Assembly (NCBI RefSeq): GCF_900113545.1
Contig: NZ_FOPS01000013.1
Span: forward strand, 1 to 44,460
Reading direction: 5' to 3'
Length of the DNA: 44,460 bases
Source of the DNA: Neisseria elongata subsp. elongata
Lineage (GTDB): Bacteria > Pseudomonadota > Gammaproteobacteria > Burkholderiales > Neisseriaceae
In this document: positions 1 through 8,557 of the stretch, piece after piece
Layout: the number at the start of each line of letters is the position of its first letter
Numbering within the stretch: position 1 is the stretch's first letter
Program-made: the position numbers and the translations under genes
Notes under the pieces: model-generated
Told to the model about the DNA's origin: nothing
The model's database searches: none
Seen by the model: the letters and a program-made list of their open reading frames with translations, nothing else

Positions 1-48
1 GTGAAACCTGCCGCTCAACCCGCAGCAGGGAAAAATGCGGCTAAGTAG
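1..48 (+). CDS. C-terminal tail of an unknown gene (cut by window edge)
   Basis: Frame 1 is open from the first base to TAG at 46-48 and reads VKPAAQPAAGKNAAK, an Ala/Pro/Lys-rich tail of the kind seen at the ends of envelope or nucleic-acid-binding proteins. A perfect inverted repeat follows at 72-110 and would suit a terminator for this frame. Only 15 codons are visible, so the product cannot be named and the call is an inference from composition and context. Confidence 0.35.
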   Translation: MKPAAQPAAGKNAAK

Positions 49-71
49 GGATGGCCGATTCGCTTCGGAAG

Positions 72-110
72 AAAGGCCGCGCTCTTGTCTTGTAAAAGGG
101 GGCGGCCTTT
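72..110 (+). terminator. Possible terminator after the left-edge gene
   Basis: AAAGGCCGC at 72-80 and GCGGCCTTT at 102-110 form a perfect 9-bp stem with a 21-base loop, followed by GGCTTTT. The loop is long and the T run is interrupted, so this is a moderate to weak terminator call. Confidence 0.4.
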
Positions 111-323
111 GGCTTTTACGGCAAGGGAATCTCGGGTGCTGTTGCTCGGATGTGATGCGGGGTGTCGGGGGTAAGGCGTGTGGGCCTATGCTTTATGTGG
201 TCGGTGTTGTGAAGCCGCGCTGACCATATTGTGCTGACAGTAAGGGTATGGATCAAATCTGCTTTGCTTCATTCCGATGGTTGTGGCAGCTGCTTTTTAG
301 TTGGGGAGCAATATATGATGAGA

Positions 324-355
324 CCGTCTGAAAGCTTGACTCGGCTTCCAGACGG
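324..355 (-). terminator. Degenerate DUS-pair terminator of the aldehyde dehydrogenase gene
   Basis: CCGTCTGAAAGC at 324-335 and GCTTCCAGACGG at 344-355 form a 12-bp stem with one mismatch and an 8-base loop, about 40 bases beyond the stop of the minus-strand gene. One arm carries a diverged DUS (CAGACGG preceded by TTC-C). Confidence 0.6.
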
Positions 356-394
356 CGTTTGTCGCTATATCAATCAACGATGTTTGGCAGGCAA

Positions 395-1870
395 TCAATA
401 GAAGCCTTCGCGTTCCTCGCGGGTGGAAATGTAGATGTTTTTCACCTGCGTGTACGCGGCGAGCATCATTTTGTGGGTTTCGCGGCCGATGCCTGAAGTC
501 TTGTAGCCGCCGAACGGTGCGCCTGCGGGCAGGCGGTTGTAGCAGTTCACCCAAACGCGGCCGGTTTCCAGTGCATTGGAAACGCGCAGGCAGCGATTGA
601 TGTCTTTGCTCCAAACTGCGCCGCCCAAGCCGTATTCGCTGTCGTTCGCCATTTTGATGACTTCTTCTTCGGTTTTGAATTTAATCACGGTGGCAACCGG
701 GCCGAAGATTTCTTCTTGGGCGATGCGGGCGTTGTTGCTGCCGGCTTCGATCAAGGTCGGTTCGACAAATTCGCCTTTGCCCAATTCGCCTTCGATTTTC
801 TTACCGCCGGTGATGATGCGGCAGCCTTCCTGTTCTCCGATTTTGACGTATTTCAAAATGGTCTCAAGCTGACCAGCGTTGACTTGTGAACCCATTTGGG
901 TGTCGTCTTCCCAAGGTAGGCCGACTTTGATTTTTTTGAATTCTTCCGCCAAGGCGTTGACGAATTTGTCGTAAATGCCTTCTTGTACGAAGATGCGCGA
1001 GCCGGCGCAGCACACTTGGCCTTGGTTGAACAAAATACCTTTTTGCGCGCCTTCGAGAGCTTTGTCGAACGGCATGTCGTCAAAGAAAATGTTGGCGGAT
1101 TTGCCGCCCAGCTCCAAGGTGGCGGGAATCAGCATTTCAGCGGCGGCGATGCCGATGTGGCGGCCGATTTCGGTCGAGCCGGTGAAGGCGAGTTTGTTGA
1201 AGCCTTTGTGGCGCAGCATGTATTCGCCGGATTTAGAACCGCGACCAGTGATGATGTTCAACACGCCTTTAGGCAGCAAGTGGTTGATTTTTTGAGCGAA
1301 CGACAGCAGGCTCAGCGAAGTGCTGGAAGACGGGTGGATAACGATGGTACAGCCTGCGGCGAGTGCGGGCGCGATTTTCCACGCTGCCATCAGGAAGGGG
1401 AAGTTCCACGGAATGATCTGACCGACTACGCCGATGGGTTCGCGCAGGACAATAGACAGGTCTTCGGAGTCAAGCTGGGTGGCGGTGCCTTCTTCGCCGC
1501 GGATGACGCTGGCGAAATAACGGAAATGGTCGGAAGCCAGCGGGATGTCGGCTGCGCGGGTTTCGCGGATGGGTTTACCGTTGTCCAGCGTTTCCTGCAA
1601 GGCGAACAATTCCAAGTTTTCGTCAATCACATCGGCGATTTTGTTGAGTATGGCGGCGCGTTCGGTAGTGGTGGTTTTGCGCCATGTTTTGAACGCTTCT
1701 TGCGCTGCGGCGACAGCGGCATCGACATCGGCGTCAGTCGCGTCAGTAAATTTCGCCAATGCTTCGCCATTGGCAGGATTGTACGAATCTAAAAGCGCGC
1801 CGGGTTTCGTCCACTCGCCGTTAATCAGCAAACCGTATTCTTTGTCAAACACATTTAAGTTTTTAGCCAT
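395..1870 (-). CDS. NAD-dependent aldehyde dehydrogenase (AldA/ExaC type)
   Basis: Oxidises aldehydes such as acetaldehyde to acids in the cytoplasm. The start at 1870 gives 491 residues beginning MAKNLNVFDKEYGLLING and is preceded by GGAGAC at 1875-1880; the frame runs 40 codons further upstream, but that part looks non-coding. Visible family motifs are IIPWNFPF (152-159), LELGGKS with the general base Glu253, and GQVCCAGSR with catalytic Cys287. The cofactor-site motif that normally reads VLKP reads VIHP here, so the usually conserved Lys is His179. It is divergent from an alcohol dehydrogenase gene, which together suggests ethanol to acetaldehyde to acetate oxidation. Exact substrate is inferred. 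Confidence 0.9.
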   Translation of the reverse strand: MAKNLNVFDKEYGLLINGEWTKPGALLDSYNPANGEALAKFTDATDADVDAAVAAAQEAFKTWRKTTTTERAAILNKIADVIDENLELFALQETLDNGKPIRETRAADIPLASDHFRYFASVIRGEEGTATQLDSEDLSIVLREPIGVVGQIIPWNFPFLMAAWKIAPALAAGCTIVIHPSSSTSLSLLSFAQKINHLLPKGVLNIITGRGSKSGEYMLRHKGFNKLAFTGSTEIGRHIGIAAAEMLIPATLELGGKSANIFFDDMPFDKALEGAQKGILFNQGQVCCAGSRIFVQEGIYDKFVNALAEEFKKIKVGLPWEDDTQMGSQVNAGQLETILKYVKIGEQEGCRIITGGKKIEGELGKGEFVEPTLIEAGSNNARIAQEEIFGPVATVIKFKTEEEVIKMANDSEYGLGGAVWSKDINRCLRVSNALETGRVWVNCYNRLPAGAPFGGYKTSGIGRETHKMMLAAYTQVKNIYISTREEREGFY

Positions 1871-2229
1871 GATAGTCTCCAAAAGTTTTAACAAATAACA
1901 GCAGTACATCAGCATAATGACAGCCTGCCAAGGGTGTCGCTTCCCAGCATATGACTTTTTACCGACTTTATGCAAGGGGTTAAGCTGCATGTGGAATGTA
2001 AAAGATTTTTACATATGACAATTATTCATGTTTAAATGTTAATTTGAGTATTTTCTTCATGCAATGAGTTTTTTTGATTGTGTTCCTGGTAGTTTAAATC
2101 GGCAATAAATCGATATAATGTAACATTTTTAATTCTTTCAAACAGTTGTCAGGTTTTGATAGCTTGACCTTGCCGTTGCGGTTTATTCATACTTAAACGC
2201 GAATCCGACCAACCGATAGGAGCATTGTC
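1871..2229. promoter_or_regulatory. Divergent promoter region between aldehyde and alcohol dehydrogenase genes
   Basis: This 359-base AT-rich stretch holds no gene of its own. TATAAT at 2114-2119 is a good -10 candidate for the alcohol dehydrogenase, although no clear -35 lies 16-18 bases upstream. I could not pick a single promoter for the leftward gene, and no convincing operator palindrome was seen. Confidence 0.45.
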
Positions 2230-3270
2230 ATGAAAATGAAAGCAGCAGTAGTAACGCAAAACAGCGATGGCAACGTTGAGATTGTGGAGCGGGAGATTCG
2301 TCCGCTGGAGCACGGCGAAGCCTTGGTGGAAGTGGAATATTGCGGTGTGTGCCACACCGACCTGCACGTTGCGGCAGGTGATTACGGCAAAAAACCGGGC
2401 CGTGTGCTGGGCCACGAGGGTATCGGTTTGGTAAAAGAGGTTGCCCCCGATGTGCAGAGTTTGAAAGTCGGCGACCGCGTGAGTATCGCATGGTTGTTCC
2501 GTAGTTGCGGTTCGTGCGAATACTGTAATACCGGCCGCGAAACCTTGTGCCGTTCAGTATTGAATGCAGGCTATACCGCCGACGGCGGCATGGCGACGCA
2601 CTGTATCGTCGATGCGGACTATGCCGTCAAAGTACCCGACGGCCTCGACCCCGCACAAGCCTCCAGCATCACTTGTGCCGGCGTAACCACTTACAAAGGC
2701 GTGAAGGTTTCCGGCGTTCGCCCAGGGCAATGGATTGCCGTTTACGGCGCGGGCGGCTTGGGCAACTTGGGTGTCCAATACGCGAAAAAAGTATTCGGCG
2801 CACACGTTGTCGCCATCGACATCAACGATGACAAACTGGCATTTGCTAAAGAATGCGGCGCGGACTTTACGGTTAATGCCGCCAAAGAAGACGCAGCCAA
2901 AGTGATTCAGGAAAAAACCGGCGGTGCACATGCGGCAGTTGTAACTGCGGTATCCGCCGCTGCGTTCAACTCCGCCGTGGATTGTGTCCGTGCTGGCGGC
3001 CGCGTGGTTGCCATCGGCCTGCCGCCCGAATCCATGGACCTGTCCATCCCACGTCTGGTCTTGGACGGAATCGAAGTGGTCGGCTCGTTGGTGGGCACGC
3101 GTAAAGATTTGGAAGAAGCTTTCCAATTCGGTGCGGAAGGTTTGGTTGTGCCTAAGGTGCAGCTGCGTGCTTTGGAAGAAGCACCGGATATTTTCCAAGA
3201 AATGCGCGACGGCAAAATTACCGGCCGCATGGTCATCGATATGAAGAAAAGTTGCGGCTGTGCCCATTGA
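2230..3270 (+). CDS. adhP: Zinc-dependent alcohol dehydrogenase (AdhP-like)
   Basis: Medium-chain NAD-dependent alcohol dehydrogenase that interconverts primary alcohols and aldehydes. The 346 residues show the catalytic zinc motif CGVCHTD (Cys41), GHEG (His62), the structural-zinc set CGSCEYC...C (Cys93, 96, 99, 107) and the Rossmann motif GAGGLGNLG near 175. AGGAG at 2218-2222 sets the ATG. The C-terminus is Lys/Cys/His-rich (KKSCGCAH), an unusual extra thiol-rich tail. It is divergent from an aldehyde dehydrogenase gene, consistent with a two-step alcohol oxidation route, and ends at a DUS-pair terminator. Confidence 0.93.
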   Translation: MKMKAAVVTQNSDGNVEIVEREIRPLEHGEALVEVEYCGVCHTDLHVAAGDYGKKPGRVLGHEGIGLVKEVAPDVQSLKVGDRVSIAWLFRSCGSCEYCNTGRETLCRSVLNAGYTADGGMATHCIVDADYAVKVPDGLDPAQASSITCAGVTTYKGVKVSGVRPGQWIAVYGAGGLGNLGVQYAKKVFGAHVVAIDINDDKLAFAKECGADFTVNAAKEDAAKVIQEKTGGAHAAVVTAVSAAAFNSAVDCVRAGGRVVAIGLPPESMDLSIPRLVLDGIEVVGSLVGTRKDLEEAFQFGAEGLVVPKVQLRALEEAPDIFQEMRDGKITGRMVIDMKKSCGCAH

Positions 3271-3289
3271 TTCGATGTTAGCTTAAGGA

Positions 3290-3328
3290 AGGCCGTCTGA
3301 AACCTGAAATCGGGTTTTCAGACGGCCT
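3290..3328 (+). terminator. DUS inverted-pair terminator after adhP
   Basis: AGGCCGTCTGAA at 3290-3301 and its complement TTCAGACGGCCT at 3317-3328 form a stem followed by GTTTTTA. It lies between convergent genes and can serve both strands. Confidence 0.85.
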
Positions 3329-3344
3329 GTTTTTATCGGCGGCA

Positions 3345-3779
3345 TCATTTGTTGTTTGCGACACCGTGTTTTTCCGCGAGTTCGGCGTATTCGCGCATAA
3401 CGGCAAGCGTTTCGCGGCTGGCTGTTTTCATATTTTCCGCCATAGTGGAAAAGGCGGGGATATCTTCCGGTTTGACCGTGATGCCGACGGTCATAATATT
3501 GCTTATCTTTTCAAAGCTGCCTGCCATTTTGTCGCGGATGGTCCTGCCCTCTTTGCTGTGCATCTTAATCTGTCGCAAATGTCGGACGATACTTTCCGCT
3601 TCCGCCTGTTGTAGGCACAAAATGGCCAACCTTTCTTCAAATGTTTTGGCTTGCCGGTTCATTTCACCGTAGTCGCGGTCGGATGCCAGTTCGGCTTGCA
3701 TGGCGGTGCGGATGGCAATCAGATCGTCCTGCAGCGGAGTGGCGTATGCGGCGTGCGGCAACAGGCAGCCGACGGACAA
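3345..3779 (-). pseudogene. Periplasmic hypothetical protein with its signal peptide out of frame
   Basis: The mature part, from TPLQDDLIAIRTAMQ to the end, is a helical, charged protein of unknown family. The only in-frame initiator is TTG at 3779, which cuts a signal peptide in half. Reading the same frame upstream gives a basic start and a full hydrophobic core (IALLFLLSVGCLLP, then HAAYA), but no ATG. The well-placed ATG at 3828, after an AAGGA ribosome site near 3835-3839, is one base out of frame. Removing one T from the TTTT run at 3821-3824 would join ATG and signal peptide. It is therefore a frameshifted gene, a slippage-switchable gene, or a sequencing error. I do not recognise the family. 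Confidence 0.55.
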
Positions 3780-3960
3780 CAGAAACAGCAGGGCTATATG
3801 TAGGATGCGGATTGAGACGGTTTTGCATCATGATTCCTTGTTCAGATTAAACGGAAGACAGTTATTGTATGCCGCAATGCCCCATATTGTGCAAACGGCT
3901 TTTCTTCCCCCTGCCAACGGGTTTACACTGTGCTTTTAGCCAAAAAGCAAGGAAACCGCC

Positions 3961-5010
3961 ATGCCAAACAGTAAAAAAATCAAAATCGGCATCATTGGGG
4001 CGACGGGTTACACCGGAGTGGAACTGTTGCGCCTGCTGTCCGCCCATCCGTATGCCGAAGTGTGCACCGTTACCAGCCGCAGCGAAGCGGGTGTGAAACT
4101 GGCTGACTACTTCCCCAGTCTGCGCGGCATTTACGATTTGGTGTTTGAGAAGCCGGAAGATGCAAAGCTGGAACAGTGCGATTTGGTGTTTTTCGCCACC
4201 CCGAACGGCATTGCCATGAAAGAAGCCCCCGCATTATTGGCGCGGGGCGTGCGCGTGGTGGATTTGTCGGCCGACTTCCGTTTGAAAGACATTGCCGTTT
4301 GGGAAAAATGGTATGGCATGAAACACGAAAGTCCCGACTGGGTTTCCCGTGCCGTGTACGGGCTGACCGAATTGAACCGGGAAGCCGTTGCCGCCGCTCA
4401 GCTTGTAGCCAACCCCGGCTGTTATCCGACCTGCGTATCGCTGGCTTTGCTGCCGCTGTTGCAGACAGGTGCTTTGCGTGAGGGGCTTCCGCTGATTGCA
4501 GACTGCAAATCGGGCGTGTCCGGAGCAGGGCGCAAGGCGGCGGTCGGCACGCTGTTGTGCGAGGCGGGCGATAATTTCAAAGCGTACGGCGTTTCCGGCC
4601 ACCGCCATCTGCCCGAAATCCGCCAAACCATTTCCGGCTTGCAACACGGCGTGGCGGAGGGATTGGTATTTGTGCCGCATCTCACGCCGATGATACGCGG
4701 GATGCACGCCACCATTTATGTTCACTTGAAAGACGGCGTATCGCCGCAGGAATTGCTGGAAACGGCCTACCGCGACAGTTTCGCGGTTGATGTGATGCCT
4801 GCGGGCAGCACGCCCGAAACCCGCAGCGTGCGCGGCGTGAACGTTTGCCGCATCGGCGTGCAGCGCGCGCCGGACAGCGATTTGTGGATATTGTTGAGCG
4901 TTCAGGATAACTTGGTCAAAGGCGCGGCGGGCCAGGCGGTGCAGAATATGAATGTGATGTTCGGCTGGGATGAAAACGCAGGGCTGGGCGGCGCGGCTTT
5001 ATTGCCGTGA
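3961..5010 (+). CDS. argC: N-acetyl-gamma-glutamyl-phosphate reductase
   Basis: Third step of arginine synthesis: NADPH-dependent reduction of N-acetylglutamyl phosphate to the semialdehyde, in the cytoplasm. The 349 residues open with a Rossmann motif ([10 protein letters not shown], 9-18) and contain the active-site motif NPGCYPT with Cys154 and a downstream HRHLPEI motif. AAGGAA at about 3949-3954 supports the ATG. Length and motifs are normal for the type-1 family. No other arginine gene is adjacent, so it appears to be a single-gene unit closed by the terminator at 5024-5068. Confidence 0.96.
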   Translation: MPNSKKIKIGIIGATGYTGVELLRLLSAHPYAEVCTVTSRSEAGVKLADYFPSLRGIYDLVFEKPEDAKLEQCDLVFFATPNGIAMKEAPALLARGVRVVDLSADFRLKDIAVWEKWYGMKHESPDWVSRAVYGLTELNREAVAAAQLVANPGCYPTCVSLALLPLLQTGALREGLPLIADCKSGVSGAGRKAAVGTLLCEAGDNFKAYGVSGHRHLPEIRQTISGLQHGVAEGLVFVPHLTPMIRGMHATIYVHLKDGVSPQELLETAYRDSFAVDVMPAGSTPETRSVRGVNVCRIGVQRAPDSDLWILLSVQDNLVKGAAGQAVQNMNVMFGWDENAGLGGAALLP

Positions 5011-5023
5011 TTGCAAAAATATA

Positions 5024-5068
5024 GGCAGGCCGTCTGAAAGGCAGAAATCGGTTTTCAGACGGCCTGCC
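5024..5068. terminator. DUS-pair terminator between argC and the SEC-C gene
   Basis: GGCAGGCCGTCTGAAA at 5024-5039 and TTTCAGACGGCCTGCC at 5053-5068 form a perfect 16-bp stem with a 13-base loop between convergent genes, so it probably works in both directions. Confidence 0.88.
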
Positions 5069-5072
5069 TTAT

Positions 5073-5546
5073 TCAGTCATCCAGCCATTTCCCGCAGCAG
5101 TGTTTAAACTTTTTGCCCGAACCGCAAATGCAGGCCGATTTCATGGATGGCAGAGGTACGGTAGGGTCGATGAAATACCAACGGCCGTTTGCCAGTACGA
5201 AGGCCGACCGTTCGCGGTGCGTTTCCCGCTTACCGCCTGCGTCCGCAAAATAGGCGGCAAATTCGACCAGCGCGTGATGTTCCCCCGCATTCGGTTCGTG
5301 GCGCAGCACATCCAAACCCAGCCACTCGGTTTGTGCCGCCCATTGCGCCAAGGCTGCCGCGTCCAGCAGCGGTTGTTGCACGGGGACGGTGGTGTGGACG
5401 ATGTAGTCTATGTTTTGCAAAACGAAGGCCGCATAACGCGACCGCATCAGTTTTTCCGCATCGGCAGCGGGCATACCTTGATGCAGCGGGCGGCAGCAAT
5501 CGGCGTAGGTTAGGCCTGATTGGCAGGGGCAGGGTTGGGCGGACAT
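5073..5546 (-). CDS. YchJ-like protein with two SEC-C zinc motifs
   Basis: A 157-residue protein with a Cys-rich SEC-C motif at each end: CPCQSGLTYADCC near the N-terminus and CICGSGKKFKHCC near the C-terminus. The middle (about 25-130) matches the layout of the SnoaL-like fold of the YchJ/UPF0225 family. SEC-C motifs bind zinc and, in SecA, contact SecB and ribosomes; the role of YchJ proteins is not established. An AG-DUS sits just upstream of the start (GAAGGCCGTCTGAAAAATG), leaving no classical ribosome binding site at normal spacing. Confidence 0.88.
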   Translation of the reverse strand: MSAQPCPCQSGLTYADCCRPLHQGMPAADAEKLMRSRYAAFVLQNIDYIVHTTVPVQQPLLDAAALAQWAAQTEWLGLDVLRHEPNAGEHHALVEFAAYFADAGGKRETHRERSAFVLANGRWYFIDPTVPLPSMKSACICGSGKKFKHCCGKWLDD

Positions 5547-5638
5547 TTTTCAGACGGCCTTCAAACGTAATACGGCTAGTCTAACAGCCGACGGCTTTTC
5601 TTGCTATCATTGCGCCCGATTATCCTTGGAGCAAACGA

Positions 5639-6589
5639 ATGGACATTTTGTTTATCGCCGACCCCTTGGCCGGTTTCAAAACCTATAAAGACACCACCTA
5701 CGCCATGATGCGCGAGGCCGCAAGGCGCGGGCACCGCCTGTTTCACACCCTGTCGGCGGAATTGTCGGTGCAAAACGGCATCGTGTATGCGGCGGCGGCA
5801 CCGTTTGAATTTCTCGGCGCGAAAGACGACCACGACCACGCATGGTTTGAGGCGGGCAGCCCCGTTCAGACGGCCTTGAGCGAATTCGGCGCGGTCATCA
5901 TGCGTACCGATCCGCCGTTCGACATGCAGTACCTCTACGCCACCCAACTGCTCACCTTGGCCGAAAGCCAAGGCGCGAAAGTCTTCAACAGCGGGCAGGC
6001 CATGCGCGACTTCAACGAAAAACTCGCCATCCTGAACTTCCCGCAATTCGTTTCCCCTACCATCGTGACTACTCGCGCAGCAGACGTGCGCGCCTTTTTG
6101 GCCGAACACGGCGACATCATCGTCAAACCGTTGGACGGCATGGGCGGCATGGGCATCTTCCGCCTGACCGAAAAAGACCCCAACATCGGCAGCATACTGG
6201 AAACCCTGATGCACCTGGATACCCGTACCATCATGGTGCAACGTTACATCCCCGACATCGTCAAAGGCGATAAGCGCGTGCTGGTTATCGGCGGCGAAGT
6301 CGTACCCTATGCCTTGGCGCGCATCCCGCAAAACGGCGAAACACGCGGCAACCTAGCGGCCGGCGGGCGCGGCGTGGCGCAAGAGTTGTCCGCATGCGAC
6401 CGCGAAATCGCCGAAACGCTTGCCCCCGAACTGAAACGGCGCGGCATACTGCTGGCCGGACTCGACATCATCGGCGAGTGCCTGACCGAAGTAAACGTAA
6501 CCAGCCCGACCGGTTTTCAGGAAATCAGCAAACAAAAAGGTTGGGACGTGGCCGCCCGCTTTATCGATGCCGTAGAACAGGCCGTCTGA
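5639..6589 (+). CDS. gshB: Glutathione synthetase
   Basis: ATP-dependent ligation of glycine to gamma-glutamylcysteine, the second step of glutathione synthesis, in the cytoplasm. The 316 residues have the bacterial GshB start (MDILFIADPLAGFKTYKDTT), the ATP-grasp glycine-rich loop DGMGGMGIFR near 161-170, and the C-terminal VNVTSPTGFQEI motif. TTGGAG at 5626-5631 supports the ATG. The stop codon lies inside a DUS: the last codons GCC GTC TGA are part of AGGCCGTCTGAA. Another AG-DUS lies inside the gene at 5865-5876. gshA is not in the window. Confidence 0.96.
   Translation: MDILFIADPLAGFKTYKDTTYAMMREAARRGHRLFHTLSAELSVQNGIVYAAAAPFEFLGAKDDHDHAWFEAGSPVQTALSEFGAVIMRTDPPFDMQYLYATQLLTLAESQGAKVFNSGQAMRDFNEKLAILNFPQFVSPTIVTTRAADVRAFLAEHGDIIVKPLDGMGGMGIFRLTEKDPNIGSILETLMHLDTRTIMVQRYIPDIVKGDKRVLVIGGEVVPYALARIPQNGETRGNLAAGGRGVAQELSACDREIAETLAPELKRRGILLAGLDIIGECLTEVNVTSPTGFQEISKQKGWDVAARFIDAVEQAV
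5865..5876 (-). repeat. AG-DUS inside gshB
   Basis: TTCAGACGGCCT, coding part of VQTAL. Confidence 0.92.
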
Positions 6590-6623
6590 ACGCACACGAG
6601 ACGCGGGCTGTTTTCAGACGGCC
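6580..6623 (+). terminator. DUS inverted pair overlapping the gshB stop codon
   Basis: GGCCGTCTGAA at 6580-6590 contains the gshB TGA (6587-6589) and pairs with TTCAGACGGCC at 6613-6623 across a 22-base loop. There is no T run, so it may be weak and allow readthrough into dgkA. Confidence 0.5.
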
Positions 6624-6641
6624 CGCATCAGGAAAACCATC

Positions 6642-7058
6642 ATGCAAACCCCTGAACAAGATCCCAATAGCTACGCCGCACAAATTAAAGGAAAAAGCGG
6701 TTTGCGCCGCATTATCAACGCCTGCGGCTATACGCGCGACGGTTTCAAAGCCGCTTGTGAAGAACAAGGCTTCCGCCAATTGCTGTGGCTTAATATTCCG
6801 TTGATTGTATTGGCCTTTATCCTACCCTTTGGGCTGGCTACCCGGATGATATTGATTGCGTCATCCTTTCTGTCGCTTATCGTCGAACTCTTCAATACAG
6901 GCGTGGAAGCCGCCGTGGACCACACATCGCTGGAAAAACACCCGCTGGCCAAGCGGGCGAAAGACGTTTGCTCCGCCGCGCAGGGCTTGGCTTTGCTATT
7001 GCTTGCCCTGCTGTGGCTGCTTGCCCTGTGGAGAGAATACGATATTAACGTTTTTTGA
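6642..7058 (+). CDS. dgkA: Diacylglycerol kinase
   Basis: Inner-membrane kinase that phosphorylates diacylglycerol to phosphatidic acid, recycling the lipid by-product of envelope glycan modification. The 138 residues contain three hydrophobic segments (about 45-65, 68-92, 108-130) and the DgkA signature ELFNTGVEAAVD, whose Glu and Asn are the catalytic and metal-binding residues of the family. The N-terminus is somewhat longer than the 122-residue E. coli enzyme. AGGAAAA precedes the ATG. It lies 52 bases beyond gshB and may be co-transcribed through the weak DUS pair. Confidence 0.93.
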   Translation: MQTPEQDPNSYAAQIKGKSGLRRIINACGYTRDGFKAACEEQGFRQLLWLNIPLIVLAFILPFGLATRMILIASSFLSLIVELFNTGVEAAVDHTSLEKHPLAKRAKDVCSAAQGLALLLLALLWLLALWREYDINVF

Positions 7059-7082
7059 GGCTGGTCAAAGTTTTTTGTTTTA

Positions 7083-7096
7083 TGCTATTGTATAAC
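7083..7096 (+). promoter_or_regulatory. Candidate -10 region for the copper chaperone gene
   Basis: TGCTATTGT at 7083-7091 has the extended -10 form (TGn plus TATTGT), and TATAAC at 7091-7096 is an alternative -10. No strong -35 is present. Confidence 0.3.
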
Positions 7097-7186
7097 GATG
7101 ATGTATTCCCATCGGCCTGCACAACCTGTGTTAGGAAACAGAACGGGTGGCAGGTAACTTTAACCATGTTGTGAAAGGAAAGCATT

Positions 7187-7687
7187 ATGAAGAAAGTATT
7201 TGCACTCGTAGCCGCTGCTGCCGCATGTCAAGCCGCGTTTGCCGCAGGCGTGGAGGCACAGAGCCCATGGGCGCGCGAAACCGTTAGCGGTATGAAAAAC
7301 GGCGGCGTGTTTATGGAACTGAAAAACGATACCGCCAAAGACATCGTGTTGGTCGGCGGTTCCAGCCCTGCAGCGAAAAGTGTTGAAATCCACGAGCACG
7401 TTCATGCTGAAATTAAAGACCCGAAAACCGGTCAAAAAGCCATGGGCATGAAAATGCAGGCTGTTCCTGGTGGTTTGAAAGTAGCTAAAGGCGAAAGCGT
7501 TACCCTGAAACCGGGCAGCTACCATGTGATGCTGATGGGCTTGAAACAGCCGTTGAAACCAGGTGCGAAATTCCCTGTAACCTTAAAATTCAAAGGTGCA
7601 CCGGATCAGACCGTACAGGTTGAAGTTCGTGCCAATGCCGGCAGCCCGGGTGCACACTCCGATATGGATCACGGTCACGGTCATTAA
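7187..7687 (+). CDS. Periplasmic copper chaperone, PCu(A)C family
   Basis: 166 residues with a Sec signal peptide (MKKVFALVAAAAACQAAFA, cleavage near 19-20). The PCu(A)C domain carries Met/His copper ligands in the typical order: EIHEHVH, then MGMKMQ, then HVMLMGL. The tail (HSDMDHGHGH) is His/Met-rich and probably adds copper affinity. Family members bind Cu(I) and help load the Cu(A) or Cu(B) centre of cytochrome oxidase; the exact target is inferred. GAAAGGAAAGC just upstream of the ATG is a good ribosome site. It stands alone and ends in a DUS terminator. Confidence 0.9.
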   Translation: MKKVFALVAAAAACQAAFAAGVEAQSPWARETVSGMKNGGVFMELKNDTAKDIVLVGGSSPAAKSVEIHEHVHAEIKDPKTGQKAMGMKMQAVPGGLKVAKGESVTLKPGSYHVMLMGLKQPLKPGAKFPVTLKFKGAPDQTVQVEVRANAGSPGAHSDMDHGHGH

Positions 7688-7718
7688 ACCAGCTATTAAC
7701 GGTTCATAACTGATTAGG

Positions 7719-7747
7719 AGGCCGTCTGAAAGTTTTTCAGACGGCCT
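7719..7747 (+). terminator. DUS-pair terminator after the copper chaperone
   Basis: AGGCCGTCTGAAA at 7719-7731 pairs with TTTCAGACGGCCT at 7735-7747 over a 3-base loop and is followed by TTTT. Confidence 0.88.
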
Positions 7748-7941
7748 TTTCGATTCTCTGCGGGATACTTGGTTTAGATGCGTTTGCCGAAGGATGGGTA
7801 TTTGGTGTGTGCAAGCCGACGGGAGATAAAATTGCTCCTGTTGCCAGGCCGTACCGCTCAATGCCAAACTTGCCCGCCATCTAAAAGCCATGTAGTATCC
7901 CGCCTTTGATTTTTCAGCTTTAAAGTCGAACAGGGAACAAA

Positions 7942-8499
7942 ATGATTAGTGATATTCAGAAAACCGCCGAAAGCAAAATGCTGCGTTCGTTGGAAGTATT
8001 GAAGGAAAATTTGGCCAAAGTACGCACAGGCCGCGCCCATACCGGTTTATTGGATCAGGTTGAAGTGGAATACTGGGGCAGCATGGTTCCCGTCAGCCAG
8101 GTAGGCAGCGTAACCCTGCTGGACGCGCGTACCATCGGCGTCAAACCTTTTGAAAGCAATATGGCAGGCAAAATCGAAAAAGCCATCCGCGATTCCAATC
8201 TCGGCTTGAACCCTGCTTCGGTCGGCGATTTGATCCGCGTGCCCATGCCCATGCTGACGGAAGAACGTCGCAAAGACTTGATTAAAGTCGTGCGCGGTGA
8301 GGCGGAAGAAGGCCGCGTGTCCATCCGCAACGTGCGCCGTGATGCGAACGACCACATCAAGCGTCTGCTGAAAGACAAAGAAGTTTCCGAAGACGAAGCG
8401 CGCCGAGGCGAAGAAGCGGTACAGAAGCTGACCGACAAAAACATTGCCGAAGTCGATAAAATCCTCGCAGCCAAAGAAGAAGACCTGATGGCGGTATAA
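7942..8499 (+). CDS. frr: Ribosome recycling factor
   Basis: Splits post-termination ribosomes together with EF-G. The 185-residue length is exactly typical, and the two-domain pattern is clear: long helices at both ends ([20 protein letters not shown], and the helix from about 105 on containing [20 protein letters not shown]) with a central domain holding [20 protein letters not shown] precedes the ATG. pyrH and tsf, often upstream of frr, are not here; uppS follows after 58 bases, as in most proteobacteria. Confidence 0.97.
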   Translation: MISDIQKTAESKMLRSLEVLKENLAKVRTGRAHTGLLDQVEVEYWGSMVPVSQVGSVTLLDARTIGVKPFESNMAGKIEKAIRDSNLGLNPASVGDLIRVPMPMLTEERRKDLIKVVRGEAEEGRVSIRNVRRDANDHIKRLLKDKEVSEDEARRGEEAVQKLTDKNIAEVDKILAAKEEDLMAV

Positions 8500-8502
8500 A
8501 AG

Positions 8503-8514
8503 AGGCCGTCTGAA
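8503..8514 (+). repeat. Single AG-DUS between frr and uppS
   Basis: AGGCCGTCTGAA stands alone here, with no inverted partner nearby, so it is not a terminator. Confidence 0.9.
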
Positions 8515-8557
8515 AAACAATCGGTCATCGGCAGGCAGCCGTCAAAAAGGATATTTT

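Larger units (their letters stand above)
49..394. other. Gene-free stretch before the aldehyde dehydrogenase
   Basis: Apart from the stem-loop at 72-110 and the terminator at 324-355, I see no convincing coding frame. The 62-codon frame at 35-223 overlaps the left-edge gene, has Gly/Cys-rich composition and no ribosome binding site. Confidence 0.5.

Noticed and set aside
35-223. 62-codon plus-strand frame at the left edge
   Set aside because: Overlaps the left-edge gene's stop and the hairpin; unusual composition, no ribosome site.
983-1792. 269-codon plus-strand frame opposite the aldehyde dehydrogenase
   Set aside because: Antisense to a gene with clear catalytic motifs; no family resemblance or ribosome site.
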